Shown: piece by piece, positions 35,102-46,331 of the stretch
Numbering within the stretch: the stretch's first letter is position 1
How the letters are laid out: each line of letters opens with the position of its first letter
Assembly: GCF_003590095.1 (NCBI RefSeq)
Contig: NC_039495.1
Location: 3,023,589-3,087,588 of the forward strand
Source: Trichoplusia ni
Taxonomy: Eukaryota > Arthropoda > Insecta > Lepidoptera > Noctuidae
Direction: 5' to 3'
Length of the DNA stretch: 64,000 nucleotides
Notes under the pieces: generated by a model
The model's database searches: none
The model's input: only the letters and a program-made list of their open reading frames with translations
Told to the model about the DNA's origin: nothing
Program-made: the position numbers and the translations under genes

Positions 35102-38100
35102 GTTGGTAATATTTTAAATTAATGACAAAAAAATGATTTATATGGAATCTGAAAAAATAGGGTTTCAGAATCACAGACTGTTTTTTTTTTTAAATAAGGC
35201 CAAAGATTAGCAAAAATAATAAAAAAGATTACTCTACAAATCGAGGCCTACCCTTGGCAACGATGAATTGGTTTTCGACATTTTTTAAAGTCACAGGATA
35301 ATTTCAAGGAGAAGACTAGACATAACTCTTTTAAGAGGCTTATGAGTAGACAGGGATAGGGTACACTCGCAGAATCTTTGTTACTGTGTTAACCTATATT
35401 GTGGTGTAGCATCTACCAGGTTTCATCCCAGTTTTCTGGGAAAACAGACATGAACACTCCAAAGTAGATGTAGCACTGTAATATTTAAGGTAAATCATAA
35501 TAAGACTATTGATTTCTATAATTACTTAAGTGGAAGGTATTCCACTGGGTAAATTTCTTTAAAAAGAAGAAGAAAGAATCTTGGTGCGAATTTGTAGGAA
35601 AATATACTTAAAAAAAATAAACGGGTTAAATTTCAGTGGTATATTTGGTTAAACCTTCGGTGACATAGTAGCCAAGTCAGCTGTAGGAAAAATTAAAAAA
35701 AAGAAGCCTTAATCGTGATCGTACGTTAAAATAAGTAGAAGAATATGAGGATAGCATGATCAAAATGGCTCCAAAGACATTGGAAATTTTTGAATAAAAG
35801 AAAACGTCTTCATACATTGAAGGGTTTTCCTTTTTACCAATCACAGTGCATACATACAATACACAGATTATTGTCAGACTAGCTGTTGCCCGCGACTTCG
35901 TCCCCGTGGGTAGAAGATATAAGTTAGGATTTAAACCTGCCCTGTTTTTTTCACATTTTCCATTGTATCTTCGCTCCTATTAGTCGCAGCGTGATGGTTT
36001 ATAGCCTAAAGCCTTCCTCGATGAATGGTCTATTCAACACAAAAATAATTTTTCAATTTGGACCAGTAGTTTCTGAGATTAGCGCGTTCAAACAAACTCT
36101 TCAGCTTTATATATTAGACTAGCTGTTGCCCGCGACTTCGTCCACGTGATCGATTGTATCTTCGCTCCTATTAGTCGCAGCGTGATGTTATATAGCCTAT
36201 AACCTTCCTTGATAAATGGTCTATACAACACAAAAAGAATTTTTCAATTCGAACCAGTAGTTCCTGAGATTAGTGCGTTCAAACAAACAAACAAACTCTT
36301 CAGCTTTATATATTAGTATAGATAATTCCAACGTAAACGGGTTTTTGCAATACTTTATCCTTCCGTATTTCCAATGCTCAAATCAAATGTTTAATAGATT
36401 AGATACGGCTAGAATACATAAAAATCCTGTTCTGCATTTAGTGGTTATTGAACAAAGTCAACAAACTTTATTATTTTTATAGCTATTCAATGAAGCTGAT
36501 TTCAAATGAAATTTTGATGATGAGGCTATAAACATGTGCTCATGAAGAAGACACGTTTTCGTAAGAGTGGTAATCTTTTGACCATTTGCTGTAAGAGCGA
36601 TAGCTATCATTTACATCCTCTCTCCTAAATTTTTGCGTGTCCAACAGGGTCCATATTGATCTGTAGCTGTTATTTTTTTGTACCACCTGAGTAAGACATA
36701 TGATATGCAATAAATGATTGAGAATTGAGTATAATTATAAAATACTATATCAAGACATGAAGTGTACCAAGGAAACAATTATCTTTGCACGACCGTCAGA
36801 AGAAGTAACAGTAGGCTGGTAAGAAGAGATGACTAAAGGGATATCTTGAAATATTCTAATGGAAACACTCAAATTTTGAATGGAAAAAAGAAGAGGAACT
36901 CAGATGATGATCATAGTGTTAAATTTGAATAGATGTAGCCTCAAATCCGTTTTGTAAATTTTGAACCAAAACATTACACGATTAAGGAAAATATTTACTC
37001 TTATGCATAGTTATCCACCATCCCGCATAATTGTGCCCCTACCTGGGAAATCCTCACAAAGAAATCTGCACATTTATGCCCTTGTTTTCCAACCAGGTCA
37101 TCGCACCTACCATCTGTCACCTTCCATCTTAATCTTATCTTATTTCATTAACATTATCGACAAACTGCCAATAAAATGCTGATATCGCGGCTATAACAAT
37201 GATTTTATAAGCTTGAGATGATAACTGGATTGTCTAGACGAGGTTACTGGTTCAAATTTGAGGTCGTACGAATCTCATCTTGAACTGCACTACTTATGGC
37301 TGTCAAGAACTTTACATGAGTCATCCTTGAGTGTCATGCTGTCTTTTTGGTTGTCCTGCAAAATTGATTTCTAGAAGAACGTGTCATTATAGGAATAGTG
37401 AATAATTTTCTGCTATTCTACTATGTTAAGTGTATAATAATATATGTGGTTATGTTAAGGCTTAGATTAGCCCCACTGAGCAAGTGATACTTCTAAAAAA
37501 TCACGTGTCTGAATATTATAATTGAATGTCATTTCTATGCATTTAAGCGTTTTCTACTGACATTAACGATTGTAGAAATGGAGATTGGAGATGCTTGGGT
37601 GAAGAGCTGAAAACACTAGCAAAAAACCATACCTTGGACTATGCCAGGAGAACAAGAGCTCAAATTAATTTGACGCAAACTTATACCAGGAATACATTGA
37701 TGAAGAGAGCTTTGTTTGGTGGTTAAACGGGTAACGATGGCTTATATCAGCAGAAGGATCATATGAACAAATATAATTACAATTATAACGTTCTTATTTA
37801 CAAATAGATTATTAGTAGTTACACGTGTAACAAAGAACATGAGTGTAATTAAAACTTAGTGTAATTTACTTACATTTTTATGCAAATAAGTAAAAAAAAA
37901 GTTTGACAAGCAACTGACCTATTAAATATTAGATACCTTGACCTTTTTTTTACCTGTGCAGCCCTAACTAGTTAGACTAAAACAAGTCTCGCTAAACTAA
38001 TGAGTCTCTCAAGGTCATGCCGTGTTAGCCATGATTAAGTATTCATATATAAGGTGGTATCTAACTCTAGAAAGTATCTTTAAGAAACGCATAATGGACC

Positions 38101-40297
38101 TTATGTTTAGGAGATTTTTTGTAAATAATGTTGTCATAGAGCCCATTTATAATGGAATATAATATTATTACCTGGTTTAAAAGTCCACCATATCATTAAG
38201 AAATAACTTCCATAGGATTTGTATTTTCATTCTTCATCGTCCACAAGTTCGCTATCATTGTACCCAAGTCCTCAAAATGCCTCTTCAAAATCTTCAGACT
38301 CATTTCTTACAATTGTATGATCTGTTTTCAGATCCTGATCAGCAGTGGAGGATGGTCGACCTACTTCATCATGGGTATCTCATTCGGAGCTCCCACAGTG
38401 TTCATACCTCAGCTCAGGAACGAGGCTAATTCTGCAACAGCTATCAGTGAAGAAACTGCATCTTGGATACGTAAGTGATGTTTAATCAATTTACTCTTTA
38501 CCTCAACTGGTAGCCGAAATTTATCATTAAGATTTCAAAGAAAAGAAGCACTTAAGGAGAGTAGAATATGAAGATCTAGAAGAAGAGCCCCCTAATTTGG
38601 AATCAAGTCCATCTTAATCAGTAATCTTTGTAGTTACCTCAATAATATTGACATTGACTATTAGTGTTTGTTTAAAGAATTTAAATCATTCTTAGAATTA
38701 AAAATACAACAAAATGTTTTTACTAATGATATAATTTTAAAAATTCAGATCGTTATCGTACCTGTGTCTTGATATTAATTCTAAGAAATTTGCTCTTATT
38801 TGCCGACGGAAAACTTGTTAAGAATTATAAAATTAATTAGGATGTTTAATTAATTACATGAGCATATCTTGCACAATAAATATACTGGCACGCCTGATGT
38901 ATTATTTTATTTATACCAAAACTTTTGGGTTCCGCAATCTATATCATCGATACTAATTTAAAAGCTCGATTCCTTTCGATCTTATGTTAAATATTATCCA
39001 TTTTATCTTTTCAGCGGCCATCATCGTATACGCAGGGCTGCCCTGGTCCTTCATATTTCCAATCCTCATGAAGTACATCGGGCGGAAATACTCCTTTGGT
39101 TTCGTCTGCCTCAGCAATGTAGTCACTTTCATACTCTTTTACTTCAGTACGTCTGTTAATCATATCATCGTCAGTGAACTGATTAATGGCATTAATACTG
39201 GATCACACTTCACGGTTTCAGTAATGATCATAACTGAATACGCATCACCGAAGAATAGAGGATTCTTCCTAACAATGAAATCTGCTACGCTTTTTTGGGG
39301 AATCCTCCTATCAAATGCGGTTGGAACATTTTTCCATTGGAGAAATATAGGACTGGTTGGACTGGTCGTCAGTATCTACAGTCTCCTCATAGCGTTCATA
39401 ATGCCTGAATCCCCATTTTGGCTAGCCTCTAAACAACGTTATGAACAGTGTGCGATATCCCATCGATTTATCTTGGGAAAAGACAAGGAGGCAGAAATAG
39501 CTTTAGAAAAATTGATAAACTATCAAATGGCTGTGCATTCGAATACGAAACCAAAAGATTTCAAATTGAAAGCATTTTTAGCTTATTACTTGAATGTAGT
39601 GTCCTCAAAACCTTTTTATAAGCCATACATTTTAAGTTTTTGCGTGCAGTGTTTGTATGTATTTTCCGGTAAAGTTGTGTTTAGTGTATACGCTATTGAC
39701 ATAATAAGTAAAATAACTGCTGGTCATAAAATGTCGCCTTATACGGCCATGTTAATATTAGACGCTGTTTCAGTATTATGTATGTACATAGGATGTGGAA
39801 TTGTCAAATTAGTTACAAGAAGGAAATTATTAATAAGCACCTGCATGGCTGGAATATCGTTCCTTTTATCGATGTCGGTCTATGCATTTCTAATTAAATT
39901 AAAAGTTATGGAAGAGAATAATTATTTAGCATTGACAATGCTGATTGGTTATTCGATTTCAATTTGCTTAGGACCTGTAATATTAACACAGACTATTGTT
40001 GGGGAGTTGGTGCCTATAGAAAATAGAGGACTTGCGTCATGTTGTATAGATGTGTCTACTAAAACTCTTTTAGGCACTGTAGTTAAAATATCACCATTCA
40101 TTTTTAGGGTAGCAGGTACTCACGGTGCGTTCTTGTTTTATGGGGCGTCTACTTCAATATTTTTAAGTCTTTTGTACAAATTTTTGCCTGAAACTAAAGA
40201 TAAAACTTTACAAGAAATAGCTGAGACGATGGTTGGTAAGAAACAAGATGCTGTGTCACATGAAGCAGCACTATTTATACCAGACGCTAAAGCATAG
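35030..40297 (+). CDS. MFS sugar transporter-like protein A (Tret1-like)
   Basis: Predicted 497-residue membrane protein from exons 35030-35101, 38332-38470 and 39015-40297 (introns 3,230 and 544 bp; phases 0 and 1). The N-tail ends in a KHFLRQ cytosolic segment at the first splice. TM1 (about 25-49) is followed by a loop with NEANSATAISEETASW, then the usual 12-helix sugar-porter layout. Family motifs: GRK after TM2 (93-95), TEYASPKNRG (144-153), PESPFWL after TM6 (201-207), GELVPIENRG (400-409) and PETKDKTLQEI at the C-end (462-472). Length fits insect facilitated trehalose/glucose transporters. Oddities: TM7 has VQCLYVFSG instead of the common QQ.SG, and TM10 has GPVILTQT without the usual Trp, so the solute may not be a hexose or trehalose. 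It is paired in tandem with transporter B. No AATAAA was seen close by; ATTAAA occurs at 40349 and 40616. Confidence 0.88.
35879..36118 (+). mobile_element. Short non-LTR retroelement fragment, family A (first of tandem pair)
   Basis: Complete copy from CTAGCTGTTGCCCGCG to TTTATATATTAGA, in intron 1 of transporter A. It abuts the next copy directly. Confidence 0.8.
36119..36324 (+). mobile_element. Short non-LTR retroelement fragment, family A (second of tandem pair)
   Basis: Restarts at CTAGCTGTTGCCCGCG with no spacer and ends TTAGTATAGATA. It lacks the TAGAAGATATAAGTTATG segment and the following T-rich block present in the first copy, so it is not a recent exact duplicate. Confidence 0.8.
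38332..38470 (+). other. Exon 2 of transporter A
   Basis: 139 bp, acceptor TCTGTTTTCAG and donor GTAAGT. It encodes TM1 and the first extracellular loop. Exactly as long as exon 2 of transporter B, with the shared stretch PQLR.EANS. Confidence 0.88.
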
Positions 40298-41197
40298 GTT
40301 TTTAACAAATTTAAGTACATATAGTTAAGAATTCAAATAGAAAAATGTATTAAATTTTGTTTCTATGAAACAGTATAAGCTGGAATATACTAGGTGACAT
40401 TCCAAGCCCATGCCGGCGGACTACTAGTAAAATTAACAATGAAGATGAATGGGAATTAATTAAGAATGATGTTGAGCTAGTCCAGTAGATGTATAGAAAG
40501 AAAGTATAGAGCTTAAGTTTAATCAGACAAAAATAGTAATGTACTATAACTTTTAGGAAACTTATTAATATTATTTTACATAAGAGATGGCCTTGCATGC
40601 TAGAAAAAAAGAGTAATTAAATGTTGTATTTTATTTGCGTATTTTTATTTACCCTAAGTGAACACACAAGAGGACGTTTTCACAGTACTCATGTGATCGT
40701 CAAGAGAAACACCAGTCTAAAGGAACACTAACCAGTTTTCACGAGCACGTTTTGGGAAATTGGCAGTGGTCCTGGCAAGTGGCAAAGGGGACTTAAAATA
40801 TCAGAAGGAGCCACTAATTCCAATCTTAATCCCGCGTCAAGGCACAACAGCACTGACGTAACATAAAAAAGTAAATTATCAGGCAGCAGGACTTCTTGCT
40901 TTACCTTACAACAATAAAACCTCAAAACTACGAACTGAATTTCCAATGAGTTTCTGCATTGAGCTCTAGATGGCGTGCTTGTAGCAAAAAATACCATCGG
41001 ACGTCCTAATGTCCAATTAGACGATGTGAATCGATAGAGTTTCACCATATCAACAATAGATGGCGCTTTCATAAATAATCCTTGTCGTTCTTCACTTGGT
41101 GCTATCATCAAAGTTATTTGCCTACGTCGTGTCACCGATTCAGTAATATTAATTCATTTCGACCTGCTCTCTCAAAACCGCGACGTTCGTCTCTAAG
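40298..41197. other. Intergenic downstream of transporter A
   Basis: Probable 3' UTR of transporter A at the left. Two AGATGGCGC-type words lie at 40968-40977 and 41058-41067. The 135-codon minus-strand frame at 40728-41135 has no start context, splice sites or recognisable motif and is not called. Confidence 0.4.
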
Positions 41198-41328
41198 GAA
41201 TAGCACAACCCTCAATGTCATCGGGAAAATAATTTGTTTGCAGACATTGCGACCATCGCTGTCTTGCCGTTTTAGCCATTAAAGCTAACACGGTTGTTTT
41301 TTCAATCATCTTTCATAGATGTTAGAGG
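41198..41328 (-). pseudogene. Broken copy of the signal-peptide gene at 50.6-50.9 kb
   Basis: On the reverse strand the leader CCTCTAACATCTATGAAAG and the start ATGATTGAAAAAACAACCG match the 50.9-kb gene over about 49 bases with seven differences. A deletion of about 31 bases then removes most of the signal-peptide core and shifts the frame. Homology resumes at GTCGCAATGTC and continues through TTTTCCCGATGAC and GAGGGTTGTG. The shifted frame ends after about 38 codons and no matching GTAAGT donor remains. Located between transporters A and B, so it marks the end of one duplicated block. Confidence 0.75.
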
Positions 41329-41361
41329 CGGCAGATGTTAAAGTATCCACTTGTCGTATCA

Positions 41362-41709
41362 TCATCATTCTGAGATCTTTCTTAACTATGTTAGGTCGGC
41401 ATCCAGTCTATCTGGATGCAGGTAAGTACCAGTGTTTTATAAGGACCTACTACCGATCTCACCTCCAAAACCATGTTAAAAGGACAACATGATACTACTT
41501 AGATTGGTTGTCAGACTTTCTAGGTTCTTACTAGGCTCCACGACTGTGTGAATAATAGCCGGGACCCATAATTTAACCGTACCTTCCGGAACACGGACGA
41601 TCTCATTATAAAATGGCATGGTCACCCATCCTCGGACCGACCTTATCAAGCGATCCTGAAACTTAACCTGTGATCGATCAAAATGTGCAGTTATAGCGTA
41701 GGTACGAGA
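41362..41709 (-). mobile_element. 5S-derived SINE, near full length
   Basis: Reverse strand: ATGGTCACCCATCCTCGGAC and CTTATCAAGCGATCCTGAAA form the 5S-like head, and TAACCTGTGATCGATCAAAA the segment upstream of it. CAGTTATAGCGTAGGTACGAG is the 5' end. The body includes ATAATTTAACCGTACCTTCC. Confidence 0.75.
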
Positions 41710-41902
41710 TTCTCCATAAGGTCTACACTCGTCGAGTACCTTTGTATTTTTTTCTAAATAAACGTATTTAATATTTTTAACTTATTCGTGACATAAATAT
41801 TAATGACAAGTTTTGGTTTCTATTTTTAGCTTACTGGTAAAGCCAGTCTCCGAAAGATATAGCAATCGATTATAAACAAGAATTTGGACAAAAGATAAAA
41901 AC

Positions 41903-42470
41903 AGTGGTCAAGTGCGAGTTGGACTCGCCCGTGAAGGGTTCCGTAGTTAACTTTGTTTTTCATTGCTTTTGTTTGAGTTATATTTGCGGTTGCAAATATT
42001 CTTATCTAAAAAAAGATAACTGAATATTTTGTACCTTAATTAGATTTTCGTTCAACTGCTTTGTGACAGATATTTTTTTTTGTGTTTATATTTCTCATTT
42101 TAAAAGTAAAAAATCAATATCAACATTTTGTCTATAAAAAAAATGTCGGATTTGATAAAGTGTCCGTTTTATACAACCTTAGTATTGAACCTTAAAATAC
42201 TTGAACAAAAACTAGACAGATAATAAATTAAAAACACTGATAGTAAATTATAAAACTGCATTGAAAATAAGAATGAAAAAACCAGTAAACTGCTAATACC
42301 GACTCTAGACACTGAGGGTTCCGTACAAATTATTAGAAAGAACTTAACAATTTATTTGTCATCTAGCAAATTAAACACAACTAACAAGTGAATATTTCAG
42401 TTGTCTGGCAGATAGCGGTGCCTCTGTAACAGGGTTGTGTTTTTACTCTGTAAGTAAGGAACGCCAAAAA
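41903..42470 (+). repeat. Interspersed repeat family E, longest copy
   Basis: Begins GGTCAAGTGCGAGTTGGAC, then CTCGCCCGTGAAGGGTTCCG. Ends AACAGGGTTGTGTTTTTACT, then AAGGAACGCC. About 570 bp with no coding capacity. This two-ended GGCCAAGTGCGAGT...GGAACCC layout is common in moths; the class is uncertain. Confidence 0.65.
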
Positions 42471-43494
42471 ATGAGGGACTTTAAGAATCCAAAAATCCTA
42501 ACGTAGATACATCGTGACATTAAATCTGAACAAAGATTGTACATGTATTTAATTTTTTTACAGAAATAAGTCAATTTTACTGTAAAATTTTAATTACGGA
42601 AATCGCGAAAAGATTTTAGTGAAGCCTTCGTCTGGTATCGTTACACTATAGGTTACAAAAATAGTAATTAAATAAAGGCGTTTCTCAAGGAACTATCATT
42701 GGGTCATTACCCCAGTTATATTTTTTAGGATATTGTTTATTACGTCATGACAAAAATGAGCGGTGTCCTAGTTATTCCATGGATGGATTTGCATTTGCAT
42801 ACATGAAGATGCAGGATCGATCGTAACGCAATCAGGTACCAATTACATTTTTCAAAGTTTAATGTACTTTATTATCTTAGACTCACATCTTGAGCAATCT
42901 TGGATTCCAAATGTTGGGATCTGAAATTACCAAGCCGTAATGATCTCGCGTGGTGATCAATGCTCAAACTAACAATGTCAAAATAGGCCTAAGCCCAGCA
43001 AGAGTGACCTTTATAGGCTGGTATTACATTATATTATTAAACGACTACAAATATTATAATACCGAAAGAAGCATCCATAATAATTCTTGATATTACCACA
43101 CTGGTTTGACATCTTGAATTGGGTTCTAATAAATCGTGCCCAATTAAATCAAGAACAGGTTTTCACGGAAAGTTGGAGTATACTGATAAAATAACAAGTC
43201 ATAACGAAGGTGTTTTAAATATTATTTTAAGGCTTTTCGACATAGTTACCATCGTACATGCACATGCACGGTACTTAATTCAAAGAACCTGCAGTTATGC
43301 AATCTATATTCTGAACTAATTAGTTCTTTGTCTATTTCATTTATAAATTTTAAATTTTAATTCAAAGTGAGTTTTGTTTCTTCCTGATCAAATATGACGA
43401 AACCAGTAGTTTAATTAGTAGGAAATATCGCTTGGTTTCGTATAGTCAACTATGATGTTTCTGATGTTTTTGTTGGATTTTTAATGTTTTAATA
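42471..43494. other. Intergenic upstream of transporter B
   Basis: Contains a family G piece (about 42895-42965) and an RTE-like tail (42982-43030, AGGCCTAAGCCCAGCAAGAG). The rest is AT-rich. The promoter of transporter B should lie near its right end, but no core element stands out. Confidence 0.4.
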
Positions 43495-43548
43495 ATGAGT
43501 GGTTTGGAAGATAAGCGTTCTTTACCATGGATTTACTTTTTTAGACAG
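43495..43548 (+). other. Exon 1 of transporter B
   Basis: Eighteen codons ending CAG before a strong GTGAGT donor. It joins in phase 0 to CTTTTC at 44211. Start chosen by match of design with transporter A exon 1. Confidence 0.78.
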
Positions 43549-46057
43549 GTGAGTTGATTTTTTGATGTTTTCTATTGGGTTATTGGTAATAAATGGACCG
43601 TTAATATGTTTTTATCTTTAGAGAATGCGCATATCTACGAATAACTGTAAAAGCTTTAAGTTTTGTAACATTTTTTTAAAGATTTGAAATCAATTTGGAA
43701 TATTCGGTCAATGAAATATTTTTTAAATTATTTTGCAATATTAATGAACTGTTTTAAATCCACAATTATACTATAATATAATGGTTTTGGATTTTCATTA
43801 GCCGAATATTTAACAAATTTTTGTGTGAAAATATATCAATTTTATTCACAAATAAACGTAATAAAGTCATGATAGAAGCAAATAAATTTGAAAGAGAAGA
43901 ACCATACACACATATAGCAGAACGTCGGAAATCTTTCGGATTTCAAACCACAACGGCAATGGACGCGGATCCATTGCTGCTATATGTCCAAAATACCCAA
44001 CGGTTTTATTAAATTTGAAATAAAAATTTGAGTTTTGGGTTTATTTCAAAATTTAAATTCATTGTATCTATTCAAAATGTACGGCGCTTTTATCCGGTAG
44101 TTTCTATTCTCAACGAGTAAGCGATTTCCTCAACATTGTTTAAACCAACGTTAAAAACTAAGGGTTGATTAAGAATCACCTAGACATACATAAGACAATT
44201 TGTATTTCAGCTTTTCATCTGCAGTGGGATATGGTCTTGTCTGTTCTTCTTGGGGCTGTGCGTTGGGTCTCCAACCATCATCATCCCTCAATTAAGAAGA
44301 GAAGCAAACTCCACTGATGCCGTCAGCAAAGAAATGGCTTCTTGGTTGTGTGAGTATTTTTGTAATGTCCTTGAATCTCTACTTTTATTTTGTCTGTATA
44401 CAAGTTGCATTTCTCCAAACGCTAACAATTGAATATATTAAAATGACGAGTCAAAGACAAGTGAACGAAACAGCATTCCGTTATATTTAAAGTCTTTCGT
44501 TCGATCTCTATAATAAATTAATGCAGTGAAACTGATATCGATGCTATTTTTAAAATAGTTGGTAGATATCGCTTAAATGTATAAAAATAGCATTCAAAGT
44601 GAAAAGATCTCTGATACATTTGTTAAGTAAAATATGCACTTGATATGTTGCTATCATAATAGTGACGTCGCCACTTCCATTTTAGTGATAAAGAGTACAA
44701 TTAAATTAATTAATTAATTAATTTCAAGTTCTTTGACTAATTTCTCAAATTGTGTTTATTTTCAGCTTCTGCATTCAGCTACAGCGGCATCCCTTGGTCT
44801 ATCATCATTCCCATCCTCATCGCGGCAGTTGGAAGGAGGATCACCCAAACAATTGTCTGCGTCTGCAGTCTTATAGGTTTCATCATTCTCTATACCAGCT
44901 CCAGCGTTTACCTAATCCTAATCAGTGAAATATTTCAAGGTGCCCTTTTCGCATCATTCTTAACAATTTCAGTTATAGTCATTACCGAATACACTTCATC
45001 ACAGTATCGAGGAATATTCCTCACACTTAAATCTGCAACATTTTTCTGGGGCGTTCTAATTTCCAATACAATTGGAACCTTCTTCCATTGGAGAAATATA
45101 GCTGTGTTAGGTATAATTTGTTCATCATATAGTTTACTTACAATTTTATTATGGCCAGAATCACCGCTCTGGTTGGCAAAGAAAAGGCGTTTTGATGAAT
45201 GTTCAAAAGCTCATCGTTGGTTAAAAGGATTCGACATAGATGCAGAAAGAGAGCTTGATAAAATTATTGCTAACAATCAAAAAATTTATAAAAAGACATC
45301 TATAAGAACTGATGTATTGGAATCGATTAAGGTAGTAAATAAGATTGAGTTTTTCAAGCCTCTATTATTATCTTTATTAGTGCTATCATTATATACTTTT
45401 TCAGGAAAATTAGTTTGTACCTTGTATGCTATAGACATAATTAAGAAAATTACTAAAAGTGAATCAACAGCTTACATTGGAATGTTAATATTAGATGCTG
45501 TTACAGTATGCACGATGTATATAGGATGTGCTTTATCAAGAACACTAAAGAGAAGAACGTTATTACTTGTATCTTCTACTATAGCTGTGTTTTTTATGTT
45601 GGTCTTGTCACTATACACTTATTTGGTTAAACTATCAATAATTACTGAAGAAAAACATTTATCTATATCTTTATTAGTTGGTTATTCTGTTGCCATAGGC
45701 AGTGGTCCTATGATCTTGTCTACATCTATAACTGGAGAATTAATACCTTTGCAATCAAGGAGTTTTTCTATGTGTTTAATAGCTTTATTCTTTAAGTTTA
45801 CTCAAGGAACATTTATAAAGGTATCTCCATATTTTTTTGAGTATTTTGATACTCACGGGGCTTTCTTGACTTTTGCTGTGTTATCGTCTACTTGTTTAGT
45901 TCTGATATATTTTTATTTACCTGAGACGAAAGACAAGACGTTACAAGAGATTTCTGATTGTATTAAAGGTGTTAAAAATGTGGATGAGTCGAAAGAACTT
46001 TTGCAAATTGGAAAGAATATTACCATAGTTCCTAAGAATGCAAGAAGCGATTTTTAG
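43495..46057 (+). CDS. MFS sugar transporter-like protein B (Tret1-like)
   Basis: Predicted 494-residue membrane protein from exons 43495-43548, 44211-44349 and 44766-46057 (introns 662 and 416 bp; phases 0 and 1, as in transporter A). Exon 1 (18 codons) starts MSGLEDKRS and ends F-F-R-Q at GTGAGT. After exon 1 the two proteins align through PESP.WL without a gap. Motifs: GRR (87-89), TEYTSSQYRG, PESPLWL (195-201), GELIPLQSRS and PETKDKTLQEI near the C-end. Strong identity to A lies in KSAT.FWG.L.SN..GTFFHWRNI (TM5 region). Oddities: TM7 has LSLYTFSG with no glutamine, TM10 has GPMILSTS without Trp, and the usual Arg-Gly after TM10 is Arg-Ser. A poly(A) signal AATAAA lies at 46326-46331. It is probably a plasma-membrane facilitator; the substrate cannot be assigned. 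Confidence 0.9.
44211..44349 (+). other. Exon 2 of transporter B
   Basis: 139 bp between TTGTATTTCAG and GTGAGT. Encodes TM1 and the first loop (PQLRREANSTDAVSKEMASW). Same length and phases as exon 2 of transporter A. Confidence 0.9.
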
Positions 46058-46325
46058 ATAATTATTTTTAAATATAGTATTAGTCACATGTTTCTTATTT
46101 TAAATTTAAAAATAGTCATATGATTGATTTTACGTTTTCTGCCCAGAGTTTTTGTTGCATAAAGTTTTTGTATATTTAATTTTGACATTATCGGTCAAAA
46201 AGTACATATGTAACACTCTTTTTTAGTATAGATTTTAATTATTTAATTTAAATTTATAATAGGCATGTATATTTTTCACACTATCTCCCAATTATTACTA
46301 GAAAAGGAAACACGCACCAGGAAAA

Positions 46326-46331
46326 AATAAA
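46326..46331 (+). terminator. Poly(A) signal of transporter B
   Basis: AATAAA about 270 bp after the stop codon, the first canonical hexamer downstream of it. Confidence 0.5.

Noticed and set aside
40728..41135. 135-codon minus-strand frame downstream of transporter A
   Set aside because: No recognisable domain or leader, and AT/GC texture like the intergenic DNA around it.
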